Shown in pieces: positions 24,801 through 38,000 of a DNA stretch of 60,654 bases. Below the pieces are notes generated by a model that worked only from the letters and a program-made list of their open reading frames with translations, had not been told where the DNA came from and made no database searches. The position numbers and the translations under genes are program-made. Every line of letters begins with the position of its first letter. The stretch's first letter is position 1. The stretch comes from Elysia marginata. Lineage: Eukaryota > Mollusca > Gastropoda > Plakobranchidae. The DNA is taken from the NCBI GenBank assembly GCA_019649035.1, contig BMAT01013011.1, positions 10,447 to 71,100 of the forward strand, written 5' to 3'.

Positions 24801-26500
24801 CAAAACTTTTTTGAGTCAGTAGGCCCTTTCAGTCTAACCAAATTGTATGAAAAAAATCCTCTAAGACTTACACACACACTATGCTTTTACTTCCTCTAAT
24901 GCTATGTCATAAATGAGAAACTTCATAATTTTAATTTTATCATGGAGTTATACTCGATTTTCTTTGTGCTCAAATGTGATAACACAAATGCCTTTATTTT
25001 GATTCTCTTCAATTTATTTTAGACCTGAGGCTTAAATAGCTTAATATTAAATATTTAGCTGGGCTGTTGTGGTAGAAATAGTACAGTACGGTACTTAAAT
25101 AAAAGCACATGCTGAGCCCATCAACATTTTCTAGTGGCTCTAGAAACAGATTTATATTTTTACCCCTTTGCCAGTGGTCGTTTGAATTCTACAGTTTTGT
25201 AAAAGGAAGTCCATGGTTAGATAGACTTCTTTCTTGTCCTCTGTTTTTTTTATTTCTTTTTTTTTTTATTTGGAAACATTTTGATTATAGATACAAATGT
25301 TTTGAAAATAACCAACCAGTTTGTATTCCAAGAATACCTTAGTTTTATTCCCTTATTTCAAATGTAATTTTTTGTGAAGTTTTTCTTTGTTTCTAATTTA
25401 ATCTATTGTTATTCTATTAGTTTTTGGCTATATCGGCTTTTAAAATAATTGTCTAACATCTGAGCCATCAAAGTACCACTCTTTGATGGAAATTAATTAC
25501 AAACAATCTTTGTTCATCATTACTCTGATGCCAAGAACAAAAAAAAATGATAAATTTTTTTCAACACTAATGTAAAATTGTATCTAGACTTTTCTATAAA
25601 CAGCTTAAATTTTTTAAAATGTCAGAATTTGCTGTTATTTTATTCTAATGATGAGTTTGAATTTATTTAGAGTTAGAAAATCAGGAGAAGAGTATTATCG
25701 AAAGATATGATTTAAAACCACAAAAGCTTTGTTATTTAAACCTCTACACGTTTTGATATTTCAAGCTTTTCTTTTTCGGAAGAAAAACATGTTGTCATAT
25801 TATATATCCTACAGTAGATCGTAAGGTATTGGTTGCTTCTTACAAAAAGTTGAAATTAGTATGAATGTAAGGAAAAATGATTGGAATGCTTTGCAGTTGA
25901 CTGTTAAACTTTACGCCTTGTTTTTTGCGCTCCTGTTTGTTCTATGTTTATCTTGAGTTGATTGAATGTTAGTGTCAAATTCTTTCGCTGAACATAATTT
26001 CTTTTTCCACAGAATTATTAAACATTTACATTTGTTTCTCAATGTTACTCATGTGTTTGAGTGTCTTTTTCAGTGTCAAGTGATGTAGTCTTACTCACCT
26101 AGATTTTGTTATGTTCTTTTTTATTTTTTTTTTGTTTTTTTGGAGGGTGGGGTGTGCGTGTAAAGGCATCTTTAAAATTTAATCCATCTTGTAAATGCAA
26201 TCTACCTTTTTTGTAGCCTTTGATTTTCCGACGTTTTTGGATTCAAAATTGTTAATGCTTCTTTTTGACTCTTTATATTCAGACCCTCTCTTTATCTTTG
26301 TCTGCTTGGCTAACTTTTTCTTCATCCCTTTTTGTGTTGTAATATCTCTCTGTATTTCTTTTCTTTTTTTTTTCTCTCGCTTGTCTAATGCCGTTTTAAC
26401 TCATTTTAACCTTCCTTCTTACAGCCTAAACTTGATTACTAACTGCAGCTATATTCAAATTTAAAAAGGAAACAAAAGTTTTGATGAATAAAGTTGTTTT
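21856..26500 (+). other. presumed 3' UTR and AT-rich downstream flank of the MTUS-like gene
   Basis: No coding sequence is supported. The stretch is very AT-rich and has several AATAAA hexamers on the + strand (22970-22975, 23362-23367, 23731-23736, 24431-24436, 26487-26492). Any of these could mark the transcript end; the sequence alone does not say which. An exact 24-bp tandem duplication lies at 22303-22350. Confidence 0.5.
22303..22350. repeat. 24-bp exact tandem duplication
   Basis: Two adjacent identical copies (22303-22326 and 22327-22350), each beginning AATTTAATTAGTTG and ending AAGCCAAGA, in the presumed 3' UTR. Confidence 0.95.
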
Positions 26501-27339
26501 ATAAGTTATTTAAATGTTATATGTGCCACACATTATGATTGCACCAAATGAAAAAAAAACAAACAACAACATTGTACTGAAAAGAAACCCACCGAGTAAT
26601 TTGTTTTCGTATGTTTTTTTTTTTTACTATAACTTAATGGCTCAGAACGAAACTCATCTTGTAAGTTCATTAAAGGTTGTATTTGCACCGGGTCTCTTGA
26701 GTTGGAACAAGTTGGAATTGAAAGATGAGGATAACGCGATTCATTCAAGGCTTTTAATGAAATGTTTCGGGTCTAGGTTGAATGAGCCAGATGTCGCAAT
26801 TTTCCCCTTTAAAAGCGTTTCTGTTATTAAAAAGACTTTTTTTTGGTACGTTTTTTAGGTCCAAAAAGTTGCTATTGTTAGGGAAGGTGTTAAAATATTT
26901 GTCGATATGAAATACAAAGAAAAAGAAGAAAAAAAAATTTTTTTTAATGCGTTTGCTCAAAAATCCGACATCCTACTCATTTACCGTGGACGCGGGACAA
27001 ATTCATTGTCAAATACTTTTGCTTAATATTTAAAAGACATAGAAAAAAGAGATATAGTGTTGTCATTGTCATTAGGAGTAAATATGTTTTATTGTAATAT
27101 GAGTATTTTGCTTTAAAATCAATTACAAGCATTCCGTAAGGATTTTGATTAAGACTTAAAAAAGACAAAATCCAAGAAAAAGCAATCAGTTGAAGCGACT
27201 AGAGCAGATTTTATGGACATTCTTACATGTTAACGGCGGGGTCAATGGTAGGAGTGAAATAAGAGGGAAAACGCAGAAGAGGGAACAAGTAATAGATTCC
27301 TGACAAGGTTTTTGTACATTTTTTGTTGAAGCTGTTAGG

Positions 27340-27644
27340 TTAAGTTGTTTGAATTTTAACGTCTCTTTTCAACTACAAGGTTATATCAGAGACGGCGCTT
27401 GTGACAATTGAAAGCGTGCTGCCACACTGTAATGTAAGGAGCGCTTGCATACACCACACCCAGTCACATTATCCTGACACCGGGCCGACCAGACTTAGCA
27501 CTAAATCCATAATGCCAGACACTAGGCGGAGCAGCTGCTAATAGCAATTTTAAAGTCCTAGGTTTGACTGGGCCGGGGATCGAACCACGCACCTCCCGAT
27601 CTCTTACTGAGCGAGTGTCTTACCGCTAGGCCACAGAGCCGGTT
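27340..27644 (-). mobile_element. tRNA-derived SINE (family B), minus strand, with perfect TSD
   Basis: Reads on the minus strand from a tRNA-like head near 27643 (ACCGGCTCTGTGGCC, with A-box-like and B-box-like segments; the reverse-complement B box lies near 27586-27596) through a body with GGTGTCAGGATAATGTGAC to a right end of TTAAAATTCAAACAAC type. It aligns by eye over its full length of about 300 bp with the plus-strand copy at 50545-50848. Perfect 11-bp direct repeats AAGCTGTTAGG flank it (27329-27339 and 27645-27655), a target-site duplication typical of LINE-mobilised SINEs and a sign of fairly recent insertion. Confidence 0.9.
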
Positions 27645-27925
27645 AAGCTGTTAGGAGAAAGGGTAGGGCACAAAGCATAGTGCAAGATTATTCAAGGAGA
27701 AATAGATTAAAAAGAACTAAAGTCGTAGTTTGGTTGTTAGATAGAACTGTAAAGAAACGGATACATAATTTGTGGACAAATAGAAAAAGTTAAGAAAAAT
27801 TGGGGGGAAAAAACGTACATAAAAAAGCTCATAAAAACAGAACGTTTCGATTTTTACTGCATCTTTCTGTCGTTTTTTCTGTATGACTAATCGTCTACAC
27901 TCACTCATTTTCATTTCCTCCCTAC

Positions 27926-28024
27926 CCCCCTCTCTCTCTTTTTCTCCCTTTCTCTCTCTCTCTTTCTTGCTTTCTCTCTCCTTCTAGGCCTATGTCTCTC
28001 TCTCTCTCTTTTTCCTCTCTCTCT
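27926..28024. repeat. (CT)n pyrimidine tract
   Basis: Interrupted CT/TTTC units about 100 bases long; the Arg/Glu-rich opposite-strand ORF is a repeat artefact. Confidence 0.9.
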
Positions 28025-31000
28025 CACACCCACAAAACGTAACCAACTTAAGTTCACACCGCCATGAACAATCATACCACTGGAGACAAAAACTTTACCA
28101 GAAACTATAAAAAAGACCAACAACAAAAACTAACAGCAGCAGGCTGAGTGCTAGTGAGTTAACGAACAGGAACAATGGTGATAAGGCCAGACCTGACAAG
28201 GCTCACGCCCAATGTTCAGCCTCACGGATCATTGGGGACCAATGAACTAAGTCGCCCTGGGAGCAGTAGGTTTCCATGTCTAAAGGGAGGCAACTCTCAA
28301 CACTCTATAGATTCTCTCACTCAACGTGCACTGTGCAGCTGTAATGTCAAAGTCAATAAATTAAGACCACGTTACCGCCCTTCACACCCCCAACTCTTGC
28401 ATGTTTTTGCATCAGTTCACTTTGCCATACCCTTGCAGGGTCGATATTTAAGGCTAGTTTATTTAACCTCCTGATCGAGATAAAGTAGTTTGTGGCATGT
28501 CGAGGGTATTGATGCATGCCCCTGTAACGAAAAAGCTGGCCATGAGGTTGCAACGCCACTGCATTCGTTTGATCATGTTTACAGAGGCTAACTACTTGTC
28601 ATTGAGTTTTAACGGACTGCCTTTTTTTTATTCTTGATGAACTTAACACAAATAAAAAAATAGTCTCGATCTCCACGGCAGCAAGCGATCTGTCACCTTA
28701 TAATTTGAAAATTTTTACTCATTTTCTGGTGAGGACGCTTTATTGGAATCACAATTCTCATTAACGATGCAACTTCAAACTCTCAAGATTAAATTAATCA
28801 CAACTTTGGTTTAATTTAAGATTTTTGTTCAGATTTTTAAGGTAGCAGGGTCGAAAATTGTGTTAGAAAATAGATCCATGCGGTAATTGAGCATAAAAAA
28901 AGACTTTGAATACAGCTATAATTGAAATGAATTGTACAGCTTTTAATGATATTCAATAGCAGAAAACTGGAGACAAAAACGCGCATCCATCTATTCGACA
29001 TTAGTATTTCAAGAATTGCTCAATACCTTTAAGCTTGGTGCTACAAACTATTTGCTTAATTTAAAAAGTTACTGATATACCCGATTGTCTCTGTAAGTTT
29101 TTTTTTATTATATTTAAACAATCCAGTTCAAAATAGGGCATACTGTAAGCAATCTTCTATAACCATCGCTATTGTCTATTATCAATATTACTTTCATCTG
29201 TAAACATTCCATTTTCAGAAATTTCTCCATTTTAGAAGTTAGGACACAACTAACTGTTATGCACAAGGCGTTGTCAAATGTGGGTGTTTTCTGTTTTGTT
29301 TTTACTATTTATCCGATTTTGCATTTAGGTACCACACACCATTTAAGGGTAAGAGCTATCTGGTAGAGTAGGACAATGGATATAAAAGATTTATTTTAAA
29401 GTTAACACAATTGACTAGGGCTATAATCCACACCTGTGAACCTTTTATACTTATGATTAGTACAAACATAATAATATTTGAAGGGGTAGCTTAATGAACT
29501 TCTCAATTTTTCTAAAAGGTGAGCGTTCTTTACTCACTTCCCCGTTAATTCCTAACTACAGTGTATCCAATTGACATTGACCAAATAAAGCACTCACCTC
29601 TGACATGTGAGAGCTAGAACTCGCTCCCTTAATCGCCTTTTTGAAACTTTTGAATAGAATGATTTTATGTTTATTGTGTTTGTGTGTAAACCATAGGTCC
29701 TTTAAAAGGACTATGCCCATCATGAGTATGTTTTAAAAAAAAATCCAATTTTACTTTTTTCTTATGCGTTAAACTCGAATAATTTTATGCACTTAATGTA
29801 TGAAGCTAATTTTTTTTTTGTTTTTGCCAAAATATTTCAATAGCATTGCGTCATTAAAAAATCTTTTTTTTTTTAAATTTCGAAGTAAAAATAGTAAAAA
29901 GAAAGATTTTTAAATGGAAACTATTACGAGAACTATTCAAACATTTAGGTTTCGATTGGAATTTTGTAATACATTCTAGCGGTAATAGCTAAATGGTCCC
30001 GTTTTCCCCCTTTTCAACAAGATCTTTTGGTTACAATCTTATCTAAGACTTTTTTTTCTTCAAAATTTGGCACAGCTAGAGCCATCAATAATTTCTTGGA
30101 TCGCAACAAGAATTTTAATATTCAGGCATTATGCAAAGAAGCTAACAGTCGGTGGAACATATAAAACATCGACAAGTTTCATTTTTGTTGGTTATAAACT
30201 GGTTATAACCCTGCCTTGGAGAAGAAACGCCTGCAAGTAATTTCTATGTTGCATTGTTAGCTTCAGAGTTTATTGCTAGTGAGCGCCTGAGCTTATCCCT
30301 CCCTTGACGCCAACCAATCAACCAATCAAGCCTATTCTTGGGACGATGAGGGACAAGGGACGACCACTCTGAGAAACGTGGCTGTTTCGTAAAGCGCAAC
30401 GGCGCCGATTAAATTCCGCGGTGCCTCGTAACTTTTTTGTCTTCCTGAATCGAAAAAAAAGAGAGATGATTGCTGTCCAAAAAATGGTGGTGGAAGAGTG
30501 GTGAAGGAAAACTGTCGAAATATAAAATTCAATTTTGTTTCTGTGAACCAATTTCAACCAGTGTATGAAATAAAATGACTAAATTACATTTAAACAAAAG
30601 CACACTATGTCTGGAGTTAAATGCCAGTTCTTCTAAACATCCCACATCATGTAGTGTGCAAAATAATCACCCCATCTAGGCTCCAGGTGATAATTAGGAT
30701 GTTTTGTTTCAGTGAAGTTAAAAGACTTCATAGCATACACTAGATAGGGATGTCCTGCCTTGCTGCGAAGCAAAATTGAATTGAATTGAATTATGCTTAT
30801 TCAGGATTTTAAAGACTATCGGCCCAGTAATCAAAGTACAAACTTAAATATTTCAACAAAGAGTGGTGATTTCATTACAGTGATGGACATAAAGAAAAAT
30901 TAATTAAGATCATCAACATGACATTCGTATAAGGATTTTTTTACGAACGTTACAAGATTGAACAGTGTAACATTATCATTTGTGACGATGAATTGCACTA

Positions 31001-32145
31001 TCTCTTTTTATGTCCTGCTTTGGAAAAACTACGATTAGCCTATATACCTGCTTTTTATATAATCCATGTCACCCAAGAAAAACTATGTACATGTAGGTTT
31101 TTAAATACAAATGATAATGCGAAGCAAAAGCTGAGGAACAAAGATGTTTCTTATAGTTATTGAATGTACTTTAGATGACCATTTCCAGCTTATTCTCGTT
31201 TAACACGAAATTATGTTAGTGCTTTCTTTTTTTTTTTAGATTACCCTTTTATGTTCAAGCTCCTTTTATTGAACAAAGCGACAACAATAAAACATGCACT
31301 TTAGAAAGTTTTCTTTTATATTCTTTTCTTTTTTGTTTGCTTTTGACATTGTTTTCAACACAACATGTCAAGAAGGTTTGCTCATGGGCTAACTAGAACA
31401 CATTTTCTTTGTTTTTCACAGACAGGCACAAAGCCATGCTCAAAATCTATAAGCTTGCTTCCGATGGGCTATTTCAAATCTAGCTTTCCACAGTCTTTTT
31501 GGTTTAGAGCTCTCTCGGTCTCCAGTTCTCACGCCTTGCTCTATTCAAGCGCAGACGAGGTGTTTTGGTGTTGTTTTTTGTCTTAACACTGGCGTGGAGA
31601 ATGTTCAAGCGTCCATATTTTCATTTTCCTTCTTTTTATTAGTATTGAGAATGATGGTCGTGTGAGAAGAAGTTTGATAACGTTTGGAGAGAAAAAAAGG
31701 AAATTGTGACAAAATCGGGAATGCGATTTTAAGAGAGAATTAAAGTAGCTGTTCTTGGCTGAAAGGCAACCATGGCGTAAGCGCATTTTTTCTTCTACTA
31801 TTCTAGTTATCATTTTTTTCGTTTTCTTCAAACTATTGAGTTTTGCTTTGATAATTAATCATTATTGAACTTTAAAAGAATAAACCCACGTACTTTTGTA
31901 AGTTGAACTTTTCATGAGCCAAAGCAATATTTTTTATTTGTTCACTATTTTGAAAGCCTGAGTTCTCTATAATAACTACATGTATGTATTGCTACCGTAT
32001 GTTTATGGTATATTGGCTCTGTATTTTGTACTTTCAATGTTTTATACACATTTTTTCTTGATTGAAATATTGTAAAGGTATGAAATTAGCAGTGGAGAGA
32101 AGTAGGCTTTTTAGTGGAAATGCCCGAAATGTCTGCCTTTAGTAT

Positions 32146-32234
32146 GATTCGAACCTTCGACTTATAGATGCTTCGGCACCCACCGCCTTGCCACTTAGAG
32201 AAACATAGCTTAAACCATGTCGCCACTACGCTCC
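32146..32234 (-). other. possible tRNA-Ser/Leu-like pol III element or SINE remnant
   Basis: On the minus strand the stretch reads GTGGCGACATGGTTTAAGC, resembling a tRNA-Ser/Leu A-box region, and about 60 bases further GGTTCGAATC, a B box (plus-strand GATTCGAACC at 32146-32155). The spacing fits a class II tRNA with a long variable arm, but I could not close the stems, and no target-site duplication was found. Confidence 0.35.
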
Positions 32235-35079
32235 TTAAAAAAGGAGTTTCATGGCAAAGGCAGGGTTAAAACCTTTTTTTTTCTTGGTAAAACTAAAAAC
32301 CTACTGGCTACATGAGCCATTTTGTGTGGAGTGGAAGAGAAAGGGGAATGCCATAAGCGACTGATGGCAGCTGTTCAAGCAAACCGGTGCATGTTGATAT
32401 TCTCTGCTTATGAGAAAGAACCCACACTAGATCTAGTTTCATCTAAAGCTGTCTCAATCGTTTCAGTTGTATTTGCAGTATTAAAAAATACAATGCTTAT
32501 CTTTTGGCGTTTTAAGCGAAAACTCTATAGCACGTTTGAAGGGCAACCCCCCACAACTTTTTAAAGTTATTTGTAAATAACTTTTCAGTTTCTACATCTA
32601 TAATTATGTTTGATAAACATTTTACATGTAGGCCTTGAAATTCAACAGCTTGTTTTAATCTTAGCGAACTGGATTTTTTCAACGTTGACCTTATTATGTA
32701 TCTAGCGATTTTCTTCCTAATCCATTAGAGGCTTATACATAATAGTCTATGTTTATAAACAATATCTGTCGTTTAATATCTTATTTTATAATTATATTAA
32801 CTTTACACATAATAATGTGCAATAGAAAAAATTTTTAATAGCAAAGATAAAGAAGAGAAGCTGCAGATTGCCGCACGTATAGCGTTGAAAAATTAGCTTA
32901 GACAGATTGAGTGTCTGTTTGCAAATATGCAAACATTACTTTAAAATCTGCCCAATTTTTACTTGAAATAGATTAAGGTAATTGGATTTAAATTATAAGC
33001 CTAAGTGACTCTAAAAAAGAGGATTCTGGTGTGGATAACGCTAAGAAAGCATTCTTTTAGAGGTCTTGAGTTGGACACGGCCTTTCAACCAGGAATGATA
33101 ACTCTTGTTTTCCCGCTTATCTCGTTTCCAATAGAGTGAGGAGAAGAGAGCGACAGAGGGGAATGAGAGATAGGGGAGAGAAAGGAGGGCAGAGAGAGAG
33201 AGAGGGGGGGAGGGAGAGGGCTAGAGAAAGACTTCTAAACAATGTGTTATGATAACACTTTAGGTGAGTGCTAATGTCTGCCTATCACTTGCGTCCTTCT
33301 TCAGAAATTGAGCTACATGTAATTCCAAACGTTATGTTTAGAACAGTAGCACGTAAATATCTTTACCTTGATTGCCAAATCAAGTGACAAAAAACTTGTG
33401 TTTTTGTGAAGAAATTTCTGCGGCCTTGATTTTGGTTCAGCATACAAGAAAAAGCTGATTAGAATGTGGCCTGTTAAGAAAAAAAGCCTGAAGTTTTAGT
33501 ATTTTCGGCGTAATATTTTCATGTTCAGTATACAAGCTTGAATCACATGTAATTCATACTAAAGTTAATTAGGCGGACTGCGGACCTTTCAAAGGTCTCC
33601 TTGTGAGCTCCATTAAGTAATCACCCTTTATTTTCAAAAACTGTACGGATGGTAAACAAAAAAAAAAGCTTTGATCAGAATTATACACCGGTGACCGCAT
33701 TTCATAGGCTTGCAGCCAGGCCGCCGTAGATAGCACGAAATCTTCAACATGAGTAATTTTGTTATGAGGGGGCACATAACAGCAAAGTACTAAATGAGTC
33801 CTCACTTGCCCTAACTATACTAATATTACTGAAAAGAGATAAATCAGTAAGAGCTTCCATGCACCAGTTTGTGTAAGTTTAGATTGACGGGCCTGTGAAG
33901 TAAGGTTGCCTAGGCTTGGAAGAATTCTGTCCGCGCATGCTAAAATCCCTCACTTGGAAACATGTCCAACACGAGGCCTTTCTAGTACAGGCCGAAAACC
34001 CTCAACATTAGTCTCTTATTCCTAATATTTTACTTTGAATTTTGTCTGGAGCCGACCCATATCAGCAAAGTAGGCCGACTTCATTTGTACCAAAAGATCA
34101 TAAGTATACGAACAACTCAAATGAGATAGATCATTACAGTTCTCATTTTCCACTTTATTAACGTTTAGGTTGTAAGACTTTGTCGAGTATTGTGACCTTG
34201 GCAAAATCTTTAGTGTTTTGCTTTGTCGTGTGATTCGTTGTGACTGATACAGCAGAAGTGAAGGCCTGATCACCGAATGAGAGTGTGCGTACGTCTTATT
34301 CTCTATTAATTACCACTGGTTCCAAAGCGGCTTGGTTAAAAAATTTAATGAGGCAGTAAAGAAGCACACTCATTCGGGTCATTGGGCTTGCATTTCACGG
34401 TTGCTTCTCCATGCTTTCTCGTTACCCAGAAACTCACCTCCTCTAATGGTAATCTAACTAATCAAAAACTGTTGAAGAGTTAGGTCAAAGTACAATAATT
34501 ACTTATTAACACATTGTTTGATCTCAATTTTGTTTAGCCTCTTTCAAAAACAACAAGGTCGACTTGGTTGAACTCGGTTAAACAATCGATTTAGTTTTCT
34601 TCTTCCCTTGAACTGATCTCACAATTTGATTGCATCGTTCACAATTTGGGTATCAACGAACGTAATCAAGGCGTTTTCGTTATCTTATTCATATGTAGAC
34701 ACGCACGTTTGTGGTTCTGAAAATAGATTTACTGCTCTTCTCTCACCCACTGTACCTGAAATCACTGATGAAAACAAAGGGGAAATGAGTGAGAAGTCTT
34801 TGCAATCACAGAAGTTGAGCAAAAAAGCTAAAGGACAAAGATTACGTGAGTTATTTTCATAGATATCGAAAAAGGTCTTTTTAAGTTGACTGGGTAGATA
34901 AAGCCCTTAGATATTTGGGAGACCGGTGAGTGAGACAAGCGAATTTTTAAAGACCAGTGGTCATAGATACTCGAAGTGTTCTTTGTAAGTAGTTATTGTC
35001 TCATCCAGCACCAGGTCTACTTGTCTAGACTCAAGTTGCGCCGAAGAAATCTGTGACTAACCTACGGAAAGAACCAAAG

Positions 35080-35092
35080 ATGAATACCATAG
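35080..35092 (+). CDS. exon 1 (start codon) of small secreted-protein gene
   Basis: ATG AAT ACC ATA plus one base, followed by donor gtgagt. The upstream context ccaaag gives A at -3. The 5' UTR start is not determined. Confidence 0.65.
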
Positions 35093-38000
35093 GTGAGTTT
35101 GAAGGTTTGTGTTGCTCGTTTTGTTTCAATTTTCATTCCTTAATTTTCGTTTTATGTACTTTTCTTTCCAAGTGTAACTTCTGATATTCTAGATAGAAAT
35201 TTTATTGCGAAGAGTTCGTTTCTACAATATTACCTCAACGGAATAATGCGTTTCGAGCAGATGACGTATAACACTTACAGCACTTACTTAGGGGAATTCA
35301 CAAAGTGAAGTTACATTTCCCGTTTAGGGTCTTGATCAGAAATATTTCATTCGGTACGAAAGGTATTTATTTTCCTCGAAGGTTAAATATAAGTACCGCC
35401 CCACCTTAGAAACACGAAAAATATTATGACACCCAATTTCGGACTGGAGATACAATTGTATAGCAACCTATTTTTCTAGGTTTATACTTTTATTACCTTT
35501 TGTCAGCCGAGTAAGTCAGCATATTAGAACATTAAAATATCTCGACCTTACGTCAAATTTGTGATTTTTATTTATCTGCAAACATTTAGAATATTTTGGC
35601 TTCAGTATTACGTTGTCTCTAAGTTATAATCATAGGCATGGGGACGTAAAAATGACATTTTTAAAGTAATGGTACATTTAACAGGATTTCAACTTTGATT
35701 ACCGAAAATGGTTTTAGAAAACTTATTTCAACTTCCTATGTCACTTTTGCAGAAATAATTCTAGCACGCATTTGTTTTTAATCTTAGTATCACTGGAAGT
35801 AATGTTTTCTAATTTTTTTTCTTTTTATTCTAGCCCTTCTGGTGCTGTTTACAACAGGTAAGCGCTCGTCTAATTTTTGTATGCTCTAGATTGTTGTCTA
35901 AGTTTCTTTACTTTACTTTGTCATTACCAAGTAAATTTCTAAATCTTAAGTTCAGTTGAGAAATCACATTCAGATAAAGCTGCCCCTATTTGAACTGGAA
36001 ATTACCCTCTATTTCGCCAGTGTTTTGTTATAATTTAAAATAATGCATCTTATTACAGAAGACCCTTATTTCTAAAAATCTAAATCTGCTATTGTGAGGT
36101 TTGGGCTTAGCTAGGGTGGCACCCCTGTGCGTAAATCCATCAGGGGTAGTACTAATGAAATGAACCTGTCTACAATCTTAGTTGCGTGATTTGGTTAAAA
36201 CTATCATGGAGCTCATGAAAAACCCGAGGAAGATAACCTGTTGCTTTTATGTATTTTGTCATTTTCGGAAGGATGGAGATTAGTGCGGTGGATATTTTTA
36301 TGGAACAGTAAAATGAATCTGAGATGTTATCTGAGTACATTTACCCCAGCCTATATCTTAATCATCTTCATTAACATAATCTAGGCCCTATGCGAAAAAA
36401 AAATTAATATGACTAGCCAACATGCCCCTTCTACGAAATGTGAAAATGATCCACTGTATTAAACCAACATATTGGTTTATTATTTTCTAAAACTATGCTT
36501 AGAGCTCAAAAGCAAACAAAACCTGAATGGGGTTATGTTACAAATACTGTCAAATGATATGCTACTCATAGCTCAGAACTATTGATACTGAGATCTATAG
36601 ATTATGCGGTTTCAGATAGGGCCTATATCTAAACCTAAATCCTAACTGTAAATTCGACACTTAAAGAACAAAGAAAAACGATGTTACATAGATAAGTTTA
36701 TACCAAATACAGTTCTTTTAAGAAAAACAAACAAAAAATAATCCTTAGATACCTACATGTGGATTCTAGGTATTTCAGTGCAATTCTCACTGTAATAAAC
36801 ATAACCTAGAAGTTACTGTTTGGATTTAGATTAAGATCTAGAATATTGATTTTGACCTATTCAAAAAAATCAAGATTAAGAAGCTCAAGATATAGAAGCT
36901 CAAGATAAGGTAAAATAGTAGTGCAATCACGGCGTTAAAACTTTCCGTCAGATCATTTCTAGATTCTGGAATATTTTTTAAAAATAAAATCAAATTATCT
37001 TTAGTGTTATGGCAAGATTGAGTTTCAGAATAGACCTAGATCTGGCTCTATATCTAGATATCTGAATGTGGATGCTAGATATTTCAGTGTAATTCCCCGT
37101 GTAATAGAACTTACCATAAGAGTTAAGATTTAGATCTAAAATATTGATATCTATAGGCCTTCTCTGGATATTCACATTTTGAATGTAATCCTAGAACTTT
37201 TTCGTCATAATTGCCATTACTTTAAGTGCTTAAGATAAAATTCCTGACAATTCGTAGGTTAACCTTAGATGTTATTAACTTTAACAATCAAAGAATCTAC
37301 ATCTGACACGTTTTATTACCACGGGAATCTGCATCAAACTCCACTCTAAATGGATCGATTTTTTTACCCATCTATCAGATCCTTTGTGTGTGTGCATGTG
37401 GGTGTGTCTTTGCTAGCTATGTGTAGTTTTAAGCGATAAATTTTCCATATAAATCTCAAACATACTTATTGTGGTCATACAAGTGAAGTTATGCAACATG
37501 TATAAACTTGCCTTAAACAAACAAGAAGCAGATATGGACAATTTTTTAAATTCTCAACATATTTTACGCTTGCTTTTATTTTAAGTTTTCTTCCAACAGC
37601 CTTGAAGCGTTGAATATAGCATCAATTGATGATTTCAGTCTTTCAGGATGTTGTTTACGCTGGTTAAATATGTAAAGTTGGACCAAGGTGTCTTGAAAAA
37701 ATCCACAATTTATAAAGTATACCTGTAAAGGAAAACAGGTTTGAGAAAGTTTTACAATTTTACACTTTTCTTTGCAGGATTTGTGGCCAATGCAGCTTCT
37801 GACGGTGAGAATTTTGTTCTTTTAACATTCAAAATACAAACAGATCAATTTTTTTAGTTTGAGGCGTCACAAAAAGAATCATAGAGCAGAAATTTCAATA
37901 TAAAAGCCATGTTTTTTTTTTAGTGTAAGGCCTTAATATTTTTTTTACGCTTCTAGCATAACTGTCTTTTTGTACGTTCAGATATCTATAGTTATTTAGA

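Larger units (their letters stand above)
26501..35079. other. intergenic region between MTUS-like gene and small secreted-protein gene
   Basis: AT-rich sequence with a minus-strand SINE (27340-27644), a pyrimidine tract (about 27926-28024), a possible tRNA-derived remnant (32146-32234) and a purine-rich tract (about 33126-33232). Small ORFs here lack protein-like features or plausible splice context. Non-coding 5' exons of the downstream gene may lie at its right end, but I could not fix their boundaries. Confidence 0.55.

Noticed and set aside
26514..26858. 114-residue plus-strand ORF
   Set aside because: AT-rich with homopolymer runs, no motif and no splice context.
28175..28474. 99-residue plus-strand ORF in a GC-richer stretch
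   Set aside because: No protein-like pattern or splice sites; the opposite strand is also open there.
34626..34862. 78-residue ORF upstream of the small secreted-protein gene, ending near a gtgagt
   Set aside because: Its Lys/Ser-rich end lies near a donor-like site, but I could not find an acceptor or a phase-consistent junction to 35080, whose ATG is already well placed.
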